From contig NZ_QBKS01000001.1 in assembly GCF_003054285.1 (NCBI RefSeq), positions 1,798,001 through 1,862,000 of the forward strand: a DNA stretch of 64,000 bases, read 5' to 3'. Source of the stretch: Litoreibacter ponti (GTDB lineage Bacteria; Pseudomonadota; Alphaproteobacteria; Rhodobacterales; Rhodobacteraceae). The notes below the pieces were generated by a model that was not told the DNA's origin, did no database searches, and saw nothing but the letters and a program-made list of their open reading frames with translations. How positions within the stretch are numbered: position 1 is the first letter of the stretch; every line of letters starts with the position of its first letter. Of this stretch, positions 45,458 to 52,525 are shown piece by piece. A program made the position numbers and the translations under genes.

Positions 45458-45886
45458 ATGACACTTGGGTATGGTGATCCTGCAAGGCTCGAAAAGCTAA
45501 AGACCGAGTTGATGACTTGGGAATTATACCAGGTCACCATCGACAAGTACCATGTCATGCTCTGGTTTGAGGGAGGCAACTGCCTGCTCAACGTGTCGTA
45601 TCGTTTCGAGTTTGTCGGGAAAGCCGAAGACCAAGATTATGTTTACGACGTCCAAGCCTCAGGAAACAGAAAGTTATTGACCGTCGAACCAATATTGCGC
45701 CAACGGATCAAGTCAGTATCCGCACCTGATGATCGTCGCCTTGTTCTCGAATTTGACGGCGGGAGTTTGATCATCCACGACTCTCCAAAAATGAGATCAG
45801 CGTGGTTCTATCGCTATGATCCAAGAGACCCAAAAGGTGCACTTCTATGGTCTGAAGACGATGAAGAAGGCGAAGATGATCTCTAG
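45458..45886 (+). CDS. Hypothetical protein in the rplP-rpmC insertion
   Basis: 142 residues, beta-rich and acidic, with a C-terminal tail of Asp and Glu (SEDDEEGEDDL). The pattern VTIDKYHVMLWFEGGNCLLNVS resembles small beta-sandwich proteins such as DUF6188, but I am not sure. GC is markedly lower than in neighbours, suggesting recent transfer. It may be an immunity-like or orphan accessory gene. No ribosome site of note before ATG 45458. Confidence 0.6.
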   Translation: MTLGYGDPARLEKLKTELMTWELYQVTIDKYHVMLWFEGGNCLLNVSYRFEFVGKAEDQDYVYDVQASGNRKLLTVEPILRQRIKSVSAPDDRRLVLEFDGGSLIIHDSPKMRSAWFYRYDPRDPKGALLWSEDDEEGEDDL

Positions 45887-45971
45887 ATCGGGTCAGAAGT
45901 TGCGCGGTGTCATTCGACTGCACTTTGGGCTCAAAGCTGTCTTTCGATCGCGGTGCCTACAAAGACAAAAA

Positions 45972-45997
45972 GCCCCCGCTGATTTCTCAGCGGGGGC
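45972..45997 (-). terminator. Terminator after rplP
   Basis: GCCCCCGCTGA / TCAGCGGGGGC stem with a 4-nt loop and TTTTTGTC on the minus strand. It closes the rplB-rplP transcript. Confidence 0.85.
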
Positions 45998-46002
45998 CTC
46001 TA

Positions 46003-46058
46003 TTTCTACCGGGCGATGCTCTCGGTGATTTCGCTGTCCGAGATCACCTGCCGCGCAC
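46003..46058 (-). repeat. 3'-UTR hairpin cassette, copy 1 (behind rplP)
   Basis: Matches copy 2 at 53596-53648. The left block is 27 nt with one mismatch, the right block ATCACCTGCCGC is identical, and the middle 13 nt differ and form the hairpin tip. It lies between the rplP stop and its terminator. A reading frame with stop TAG is kept in both copies (see findings). Confidence 0.75.
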
Positions 46059-46069
46059 GCAGAGAAAAT

Positions 46070-46483
46070 TTACCAATCTTCTCTGACAACCACACGGGTC
46101 TTGACCGGCAGCTTCATCGCGGCGAGGCGCAGGGCCTCGCGGGCGATGGGCTCGGCGACGCCGTCGATCTCGAACATCATCCGACCGGGCTTCACTTTGC
46201 AGGCCCAGAAGTCCACAGAGCCCTTACCTTTACCCATCCGAACCTCGATCGGCTTGGAGGTCACCGGCAGGTCCGGGAAGATGCGGATCCAGACGCGGCC
46301 CTGACGCTTCATGTGGCGCGTCATGGCACGGCGGGCGGCCTCAATCTGGCGCGCGGTGACACGCTCAGGCTCGGTGGCTTTCAGACCGTAGGTGCCGAAG
46401 TTCAGGTCAGACCCGCCCTTCGCCAGACCGTGGATCCGGCCCTTGTGCATCTTGCGGAACTTGGTGCGTTTTGGTTGCAGCAT
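46070..46483 (-). CDS. rplP: 50S ribosomal protein L16
   Basis: 137 residues; MLQPKRTKFRKMHKGRIHGLAKGG and WIRIFPDLPVTSKPIEVRMGKGKG are diagnostic. L16 helps form the A site. It ends the rplB-rpsS-rplV-rpsC-rplP segment; rpmC does not follow. Thirteen nt separate it from rpsC. Confidence 0.98.
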   Translation of the reverse strand: MLQPKRTKFRKMHKGRIHGLAKGGSDLNFGTYGLKATEPERVTARQIEAARRAMTRHMKRQGRVWIRIFPDLPVTSKPIEVRMGKGKGSVDFWACKVKPGRMMFEIDGVAEPIAREALRLAAMKLPVKTRVVVREDW

Positions 46484-46496
46484 TGATCAATCCTCC

Positions 46497-47204
46497 TTAG
46501 CGACGGCCGCCTGCACCGCGAGGTGCTGGGCCATCCTGGAGTTCCTGTGCTTTACGGTCACGCGCCTGGGGGTCATGTTCCATGATCTCGCCTTTGAAGA
46601 TCCAGGTCTTGATCCCGATGATGCCATAGGCGGTCATCGCTTCGACGTGTGCGTAATCGATATCGGCCCGCAGGGTGTGCAGGGGCACGCGGCCCTCGCG
46701 GTACCACTCGGTCCGGGCGATCTCGGCGCCGCCAAGGCGGCCGGCGAGGTTCACGCGGATGCCGAGCGCACCCATGCGCATGGCGTTCTGCACGGCGCGC
46801 TTCATGGCGCGGCGGAAGGACACCCGGCGCTCCAGCTGCTGGGCGATGCTTTCACCCACCAGGGCGGCGTCCAGCTCGGGCTTGCGGACCTCAACGATGT
46901 TGAGATGCAGCTCGCTGTCGGTGAACGCGGCCAGCTTGCGACGCAGGCCTTCGATGTCTGCGCCTTTCTTGCCGATGATGACGCCCGGACGGGCGGTGTG
47001 GATCGTGACGCGGCACTTCTTGTGCGGACGCTCAATGATCACGCGGCTGATGCCGGCCTGCTTGCACTCTTCCTTGATGAATTCGCGCATGCGCACGTCT
47101 TCGAGCAGCAGGTCGCCGAAATCGGCGGAGTTGGCGTACCAGCGGCTGTCCCAGGTGCGGTTGACCTGCAGGCGCATCCCGATGGGGTTAACTTTGTTAC
47201 CCAT
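46497..47204 (-). CDS. rpsC: 30S ribosomal protein S3
   Basis: 235 residues. The KH domain carries GVIIGKKGADIEGLR, and the C-terminal domain includes GRLGGAEIARTEWYREGRVPLHTLRAD. It forms part of the mRNA entry channel. The C-terminus is rich in Pro and Arg (DGPAPRGAGGRR). It overlaps rplV by one base. Confidence 0.98.
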   Translation of the reverse strand: MGNKVNPIGMRLQVNRTWDSRWYANSADFGDLLLEDVRMREFIKEECKQAGISRVIIERPHKKCRVTIHTARPGVIIGKKGADIEGLRRKLAAFTDSELHLNIVEVRKPELDAALVGESIAQQLERRVSFRRAMKRAVQNAMRMGALGIRVNLAGRLGGAEIARTEWYREGRVPLHTLRADIDYAHVEAMTAYGIIGIKTWIFKGEIMEHDPQARDRKAQELQDGPAPRGAGGRR

Positions 47205-47584
47205 TATGCTTGCTCCTCAACTTGGCGCACTTTGATGGTCAGCTCGGAGAACGGCTTGACGATTTTGCCAAAACGGCCACGGGCCCGGGGGCGTCCGCGC
47301 TTCATCGTCAGGTTCTTGCCCACATAGGCCTCGGCCACGATCAGGTCGTCGACGTCGAGGTTGTGGTTGTTCTCGGCATTCGCGATGGCCGACTGAAGGC
47401 ATTTCTTCACGTCGTCCGAGATCCGCTTCTTGGAGAAGGTCAGGTCGGCCAGAGCCTTGTCGACCTTCTTGCCGCGGATCAGCTGCGCCACGAGGTTCAG
47501 TTTCTGCGGCGAGGTCCGAAGCATGCGCAGTTTCGCCATGGCTTCGTTGTCGGCCACGCGGCGGGGGTTCTTGTCCTTACCCAT
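47204..47584 (-). CDS. rplV: 50S ribosomal protein L22
   Basis: 126 residues; RTSPQKLNLVAQLIRGKKVDKAL and the tunnel loop MKRGRPRARGRFGKI, the macrolide-related extended loop. Three nt separate it from rpsS. Confidence 0.97.
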   Translation of the reverse strand: MGKDKNPRRVADNEAMAKLRMLRTSPQKLNLVAQLIRGKKVDKALADLTFSKKRISDDVKKCLQSAIANAENNHNLDVDDLIVAEAYVGKNLTMKRGRPRARGRFGKIVKPFSELTIKVRQVEEQA

Positions 47585-47587
47585 GGC

Positions 47588-47866
47588 TTACTTCCTCTTC
47601 GCTTTCTTGTCCGCGGCGTGCCCGTAATAGGTGCGCGTCGGGGAGTACTCGCCGAACTTCTGGCCGATCATTTCCTCGGAGACATTCACCGGGATGTGCT
47701 TGCGACCATTGTAGACCCCGAAAGTGAGGCCCACGAACTGCGGCAGGATGGTGGAGCGGCGCGACCAGATCTTGATAACATCGTTGCGGCCGCTTTCTTT
47801 GGCGGCCTCGGCCTTCTTCAACACATAGGCGTCGACGAAGGGGCCTTTCCAGACTGAGCGAGACAT
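47588..47866 (-). CDS. rpsS: 30S ribosomal protein S19
   Basis: 92 residues; MSRSVWKGPFVDAYVLKK and TFGVYNGRKHIPVNVSEEMIGQKFGEY-like core. It works with S13 at the head of the small subunit. Three nt separate it from rplB. Confidence 0.98.
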   Translation of the reverse strand: MSRSVWKGPFVDAYVLKKAEAAKESGRNDVIKIWSRRSTILPQFVGLTFGVYNGRKHIPVNVSEEMIGQKFGEYSPTRTYYGHAADKKAKRK

Positions 47867-47869
47867 ATC

Positions 47870-48712
47870 TTAACGTCCCTTCTTCTTGGCGTGACGCGAG
47901 CGGATGATCAGCTTTTGCGACGCTTTGTTCTTGTTGCGGGTGCGCGCACCCTTCGTGGGCTTGCCCCAGGGCGAAACCGGGTGGCGGCCACCAGAGGTCC
48001 GGCCTTCACCACCACCATGCGGGTGGTCGACCGGGTTCATCACGACACCACGCACGGAGGGGCGGATGCCCTTGTGGCGATTGCGACCGGCTTTACCGAA
48101 GTTCTGGTTGGAGTTGTCGGGGTTCGACACGGCACCGACGGTGCACATGCACTCCTGGCGGACCAGACGCAGCTCGCCAGAGCTGAGGCGGATCTGGGCG
48201 TAGCCGCCGTCACGGCCCACGAACTGGGCGTAGGTGCCGGCCGCACGGGCGATCTGGCCGCCTTTGCCGGGCTTGAGCTCGATGTTGTGGATGATCGTGC
48301 CGATGGGCAGGCCCGAGAACGGCATCGCGTTGCCGGGCTTCACGTCGGCCTTGGCCGATGCAACGACGGTGTCGCCGACGCCAAGGCGCTGCGGAGCAAG
48401 GATATAGGCCTGCTCGCCGTCTTCATATTTCACCAGGGCGATAAACGCGGTCCGGTTCGGGTCATATTCAATCCGCTCTACCGTCGCTGGGACGTCGAAT
48501 TTGGTGCGTTTGAAATCTACGATGCGGTAAAGACGCTTTGCGCCCCCACCTTTGCGACGCATTGTGATCCGTCCGGTGTTGTTCCGTCCGCCATTCTTGG
48601 TCAACCCTTCGGTGAGGGCTTTGACCGGGCGGCCTTTCCAGAGTTCCGAACGGTCGATCAGAACCAACCCACGTTGGCCTGGCGTCGTCGGCTTATACGA
48701 CTTGAGTGCCAT
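47870..48712 (-). CDS. rplB: 50S ribosomal protein L2
   Basis: 280 residues. The C-terminal GVVMNPVDHPHGGGEGRTSGGRHPV with the conserved His of the peptidyl-transferase region is complete. It is the first gene of this segment. Upstream lie 212 bp with a hairpin and then an unrelated minus-strand gene in place of rplW, so a promoter should lie within 48713-48924. Confidence 0.98.
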   Translation of the reverse strand: MALKSYKPTTPGQRGLVLIDRSELWKGRPVKALTEGLTKNGGRNNTGRITMRRKGGGAKRLYRIVDFKRTKFDVPATVERIEYDPNRTAFIALVKYEDGEQAYILAPQRLGVGDTVVASAKADVKPGNAMPFSGLPIGTIIHNIELKPGKGGQIARAAGTYAQFVGRDGGYAQIRLSSGELRLVRQECMCTVGAVSNPDNSNQNFGKAGRNRHKGIRPSVRGVVMNPVDHPHGGGEGRTSGGRHPVSPWGKPTKGARTRNKNKASQKLIIRSRHAKKKGR

Positions 48713-48814
48713 GCTTTCTGTCTTCCGTTTCTGAGCGGCGAGACACGCGCCCCGCCTATGTATGTATAGGGCCCCTGAGGTCCCCGACTATTTTGCCTTC
48801 TCAGACAACAGCAA

Positions 48815-48836
48815 AGCCCCGGACGAATCCGGGGCT
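48815..48836 (-). terminator. Weak terminator after the 48925 gene
   Basis: AGCCCCGGA-CGAA-TCCGGGGCT perfect stem with TTTG following on the minus strand. It separates the unknown gene from rplB. Confidence 0.6.
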
Positions 48837-48924
48837 GAACCGATGTGGGTGTTTAGGATTAAGGGGGTGTGGGGTCAAGGGGGTGGTGTGCGATCTTCGA
48901 ATTTGCAACTAGCAGGCACACATC

Positions 48925-49665
48925 TCAGACATTTAAGCACTTTTCAAGGTCCTTGGACTGCCTCTCAAGCTGGCCGAGACCCGCCGTAGAAACAGAAATT
49001 GGAAAGCTCTTTCCGATTTCGTTTGCGTAGATCGTGAGATGATAGCCGTTGGAAATCATCAAATTGACAAGTTCTTTAAGAAGCTCTGCACTGCGCTTCG
49101 ATGTGTCTCCATCGCGACCGACATTCCAAACATCGGGAAGCCCTTCCGCGTTTTCACTGACTGGCTCCATTGGAATTCTTATTGAATTCCATTTGTCCAA
49201 CTCGAATTCAACGCTAATTGGCGCGGTGTCCGAGTACTTCGAATATAAGGCGCCGGTCAGCGATAACGCATCTTCAGCTGTTTCAGGAAGAACAAGCGTC
49301 ATCGACAGGTACGGAGGATCGACGCGTTGCTCACACCCAAGAATTAATACGGCTTGATTACCATCGCTTTTAGACCCAAAAGCACGACCCTCGCCTTGAA
49401 GGACTGATATCCAATCCTGGGTAAATTCCTCATCGCGTTCACTCGCAGTCTGGTTCTGTAGTGTCGCCTCGGCCAGTCGCTCAACAGCATCAGCTGTTCG
49501 CTCCAAATGCCGTTCGCTACTCGATATTTGAGATGATGATAGATAACTAAGGACATCTGAACCTAGCGCCCAGATCAGACCTACTATGCCTACTACTACC
49601 ACCACACGACGCTCAGTCTTGTGTGAGTCAATCCAGTTCAACAGTCTTTTCAGCAATTCTGCCAC
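48925..49665 (-). CDS. Membrane-anchored protein of unknown function between rplW and rplB
   Basis: 246 residues. One N-terminal membrane helix (RRVVVVVGIVGLIWALGSDVL) follows a basic cytoplasmic start, then a coiled-coil-like stretch (SSERHLERTADAVERLAEA) and a soluble domain of about 150 residues with a single-Cys pair. GC is clearly lower than that of the ribosomal genes, a sign of transfer. No family recognised. It splits the S10 operon, which normally has rplB directly after rplW. Confidence 0.65.
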   Translation of the reverse strand: MAELLKRLLNWIDSHKTERRVVVVVGIVGLIWALGSDVLSYLSSSQISSSERHLERTADAVERLAEATLQNQTASERDEEFTQDWISVLQGEGRAFGSKSDGNQAVLILGCEQRVDPPYLSMTLVLPETAEDALSLTGALYSKYSDTAPISVEFELDKWNSIRIPMEPVSENAEGLPDVWNVGRDGDTSKRSAELLKELVNLMISNGYHLTIYANEIGKSFPISVSTAGLGQLERQSKDLEKCLNV

Positions 49666-50100
49666 TCACCTATTCACCCACAGATAATCAACCTAACAAC
49701 CCTTCAGCCTAAACCAAAGGCTTTTGACGACCGATGGGCTGTAGCCGCATTAATCAAATCAGTACGACTAAGTCTACCTCTACGACCTGCCCGGCATCGC
49801 CAGACCGAGGGATGGCGATCCAACGCCCCTTCGACAGAGCTTTATCCCCGCCAAGTACATCTTCCAAATATGCGACGTGCCCAGCGCTGCCAAATCGCCA
49901 GCCCGTTCGAGCGGTCTGGCGATGCGCGGCGCCCTCGGCTTGATTCCGCGCTGTTTGGAAAAGCCAAGATTTTTCCAAACCGTGTGCAATGCTATGTGGC
50001 TTGCCATGTGTCAGCGACACTCGCTCGCTATTCCAGCCCCCACACATCCATGCGCATGGTTTGTGCATAGGATGTGCATGCGTTGTGCATCCCCCAAGTC
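49666..50100. other. Gene-free, inverted-repeat-rich segment
   Basis: About 435 bp without a convincing gene. It contains ATCGCCAGACCG at 49796-49807, a near copy at 49894-49905 and its reverse complement at 49912-49923 (hairpin with 6-nt loop). A perfect stem GTTTGGAAAA / TTTTCCAAAC lies at 49953-49980. A frame on the minus strand (49754-50104) is open but has no coding-like features I trust. Confidence 0.6.
50051..50094. repeat. Four 11-bp tandem repeats TGTGCATNNNN
   Basis: TGCGCAT at 50051 and TGTGCAT at 50062, 50073 and 50084 recur exactly every 11 bp, one helical turn, just beyond the rplW terminator. This suggests binding of a protein on one face of the DNA. Confidence 0.7.
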
Positions 50101-50109
50101 CCATAAAAA

Positions 50110-50140
50110 AAGCCCCGACCGCTCTACGCAGCCGGGGCTT
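50110..50140 (-). terminator. Terminator after rplW
   Basis: AAGCCCCG / CGGGGCTT stem with further inner pairs and a run of seven T on the minus strand, 22 nt after the rplW stop. It ends the rpsJ-rplC-rplD-rplW transcript. Confidence 0.85.
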
Positions 50141-50162
50141 CTCAAATCAAATTGTGACGGGC

Positions 50163-50459
50163 TTAAAGACCGGTGGACACGTCGATCGTGTTGCCTTCTT
50201 CCAGCGTTACATAGGCTTTCTTGACGTCCTTGCGGCGGCCGGGTTGGCCCCGGAACCGCTTGACCTTGCCTTTGGTGATGGTGGTGTTCACCGCCTTCAC
50301 CTTCACACCAAAGAGGTTTTCTACCGCCTCTTTGATCATCGGCTTGTTGGCGTCGATGGCGACCTCGAACACAACCGCGTTCGCCTCGGAGGCCATGGTG
50401 GCCTTCTCGGTGATGATCGGCTTGCGGATCACGTCGTAATGCTCTGATTTCGTGCTCAT
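50163..50459 (-). CDS. rplW: 50S ribosomal protein L23
   Basis: 98 residues; HYDVIRKPIITEKATMASE and RFRGQPGRRKDVKKAYVTL are diagnostic. It forms the SRP and trigger factor docking site at the exit tunnel. It overlaps rplD by 4 nt, and is followed by a terminator instead of rplB. Confidence 0.98.
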   Translation of the reverse strand: MSTKSEHYDVIRKPIITEKATMASEANAVVFEVAIDANKPMIKEAVENLFGVKVKAVNTTITKGKVKRFRGQPGRRKDVKKAYVTLEEGNTIDVSTGL

Positions 50460-51076
50460 TTCAGGCGAGCCTCCAGCGCTTCGAGACCGGCTTTGGTGAT
50501 CACCAAAGTGTCGCGTTTCAGGATGTCGTAGACGTTGGCGCCCATGGAGGGCAGCACGTCCAGACCGGCGATGTTGCGGGCGGCCTTGGCGAAATCGGCG
50601 TTGATCTCGGCCCCATCGATGATGAGGGCACGCTTCCAGCCAAGCTCGCGGACCTGAGCGGCCAGCGCCTTGGTCTTCACGTCCTTGACCGCGATGTCGT
50701 CCAGGATCACCAGCTCACCCGCATTGGCTTTCGCCGACAGCGCGTGCATCAGGCCCAGCTTGCGCACCTTCTTGGGCAGGTCATGCCCGTGGCTGCGCGG
50801 CGTCGGGCCCTTGTACACACCGCCACCGCGGAAGATCGGAGCCGAGCGCGCGCCGTGGCGTGCGCCGCCGGTGCCCTTCTGGCGGTAGATCTTCTTGGTG
50901 GAGTAGCTCACTTCCGAGCGAGTCTTCACCTTGTGGGTGCCGGCCTGCGCGTTGTTGCGCTGCCAGCGGACCACGCGGTGCAGGATGTCCGCACGGGGCT
51001 CGAGGCCGAAGATGGCGTCGTCCAGCTCAACCGAGCCGGCCTTCTTGCCGTCCAGTTTGATGGCATCAGCTTTCAT
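50456..51076 (-). CDS. rplD: 50S ribosomal protein L4
   Basis: 206 residues; KTRSEVSYSTKKIYRQKGTGGARHG is the tunnel loop. In Escherichia coli L4 represses the S10 operon through its leader. ATG 51076 has AAGGAG upstream; it lies 11 nt inside rplC, so start of translation overlaps the end of L3. Confidence 0.98.
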   Translation of the reverse strand: MKADAIKLDGKKAGSVELDDAIFGLEPRADILHRVVRWQRNNAQAGTHKVKTRSEVSYSTKKIYRQKGTGGARHGARSAPIFRGGGVYKGPTPRSHGHDLPKKVRKLGLMHALSAKANAGELVILDDIAVKDVKTKALAAQVRELGWKRALIIDGAEINADFAKAARNIAGLDVLPSMGANVYDILKRDTLVITKAGLEALEARLK

Positions 51077-51947
51077 CGGACTTGTCTCCTTCCGGGGCTG
51101 CATCGGTGGCGGCATCGTCGCCCTTCTCTGCAGCGATTTCTGCTTCGGCGGCCTTCAGCGCGGCTTCCTCGGCGGCGGCGGCCTCTGCGGCTGCGGCTTC
51201 CTCGGCGGCTTTGGCTTCGGCTTCGGCGGCGGCGGCGGCCTCTTCGGCGGCTTTCGCGGCCTCACGGGCGGCGGACGCCAGAGCGGCAGGATAGATCACA
51301 TTCTCAGGGACCGGCTTCTTGACCGCATCCTTGATGGTGACCCAGCCACCCTTGGAGCCGGGCACAGCACCCTTCACCATGATCAGGCCACGGTCGATGT
51401 CGGTCTTGACGACCTGCAGGTTCTGCGTGGTCACGCGGGCAGCGCCCATGTGGCCGGCCATCTTCTTGCCCTTGAACACCTTGCCGGGGTCCTGACACTG
51501 ACCGGTGGAACCGTGGGAGCGGTGGGAGATCGACACACCGTGGGTGGCGCGCAGGCCCCCGAAGTTGTGCCGCTTCATCGCACCGGCAAAGCCCTTACCG
51601 ATCGAGGTGCCCGCCACATCGACGAACTGGCCCTCGAAGTAATGCGCGGCGATGATTTCCTCGCCGACCGGGATCAAGTTGTCCTCGGCCACGCGGAACT
51701 CAGCGATCTTGCGCTTGGGTTCCACCTTGGCGGCAGCGAAGTGCCCGCGCATGGCTTTGGATGTGCGTTTCGCCTTCGCGGTGCCGGCACCGAGCTGAAC
51801 AGCGGTGTAGCCGTCCTTCTCCATGGTGCGGTTGGCGACCACTTCCAGCTTGTCGAGTTGAAGAACGGTGACAGGGATCTGCTTGCCGTCTTCCATGAAG
51901 AGGCGGGTCATGCCGACCTTCTTCGCAATTACACCAGAGCGCAACAT
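51066..51947 (-). CDS. rplC: 50S ribosomal protein L3 with long acidic-alanine C-terminal tail
   Basis: 293 residues. Residues 1 to about 215 are the usual L3 (MLRSGVIAKKVGMTRLF; GSTGQCQDPGKVFKGKKMAGHMG). The last approximately 75 residues are a low-complexity Ala/Glu/Lys stretch ending in Asp/Ser, likely a long helix. Most bacterial L3 proteins lack it. L3 starts 50S assembly near the peptidyl-transferase centre. It is 15 nt after rpsJ. Confidence 0.96.
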   Translation of the reverse strand: MLRSGVIAKKVGMTRLFMEDGKQIPVTVLQLDKLEVVANRTMEKDGYTAVQLGAGTAKAKRTSKAMRGHFAAAKVEPKRKIAEFRVAEDNLIPVGEEIIAAHYFEGQFVDVAGTSIGKGFAGAMKRHNFGGLRATHGVSISHRSHGSTGQCQDPGKVFKGKKMAGHMGAARVTTQNLQVVKTDIDRGLIMVKGAVPGSKGGWVTIKDAVKKPVPENVIYPAALASAAREAAKAAEEAAAAAEAEAKAAEEAAAAEAAAAEEAALKAAEAEIAAEKGDDAATDAAPEGDKSDES

Positions 51948-51962
51948 TGTCTGTAGCCCTCC

Positions 51963-52274
51963 TTAAACCGAGATCTGCACGTCGACGCCGGCTGCCAGGT
52001 CGAGCTTCATCAGCGCGTCCACGGTCTGGGGCGTCGGGTCCACGATGTCGAGCAGCCGCTTGTGGGTGCGGATCTCGAACTGGTCGCGGGACTTCTTGTC
52101 CACGTGGGGGCCACGCAGCACGGTGAATTTTTCGATTTTGTTGGGCAGCGGGATCGGGCCACGCACATCAGCGCCGGTGCGCTTTGCGGTGTTCACGATC
52201 TCTTGGGTGCTTGCATCCAACACGCGGTAGTCAAACGCCTTCAGGCGGATGCGGATGTTCTGGCTTGCGGCCAT
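51963..52274 (-). CDS. rpsJ: 30S ribosomal protein S10
   Basis: 103 residues; ASQNIRIRLKAFDYRVLDAST and GPIPLPNKIEKFTVLRGPHVDKKSRDQFE are diagnostic. Also NusE in antitermination. It heads the S10 segment. Upstream in 52275-52525 lie a 17-bp palindrome and the terminator of the preceding gene, so the S10 promoter is probably here. Confidence 0.98.
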   Translation of the reverse strand: MAASQNIRIRLKAFDYRVLDASTQEIVNTAKRTGADVRGPIPLPNKIEKFTVLRGPHVDKKSRDQFEIRTHKRLLDIVDPTPQTVDALMKLDLAAGVDVQISV

Positions 52275-52346
52275 GACATGTCCCCTTGGATTTGGGGTCT
52301 CAACGGATTGGACGAATGTGGCTCATCCACACCCCTCGTCGCGTCG

Positions 52347-52363
52347 TTATGTTCGGAACATAA
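52347..52363. promoter_or_regulatory. 17-bp palindrome in the rpsJ upstream region
   Basis: TTATGTTC-G-GAACATAA, perfect with one central base, 73 bp before rpsJ. It could be an operator or part of the leader. Its role is unknown. Confidence 0.5.
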
Positions 52364-52474
52364 AGAGGGGCATGCGTGGCATACCCCTGTTCCATGTGGG
52401 TGCGTATAGGGGGAGTCGCCTACCCACGCAAGCCCATTTCACAAGGTCTCTTGCAGGCATCCGCCCCCATGCAA

Positions 52475-52502
52475 AAAGGGCGATTCTTGCGAACCGCCCT
52501 TT
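52475..52502 (-). terminator. Terminator after the VPLPA protein gene
   Basis: AAAGGGCGATTC-TTGC-GAACCGCCCTTT, 12-bp stem with one mismatch and T-run on the minus strand, 23 nt past the stop. Confidence 0.75.
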
Positions 52503-52525
52503 CGAATTCGATCAGTGCCGAGATA

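Noticed and set aside
49754..50104. Minus-strand 116-codon frame in the rplW-rplB gap
   Set aside because: Covers inverted repeats and the 11-bp tandem repeats; no ribosome site, odd composition (many His, Trp, Cys).
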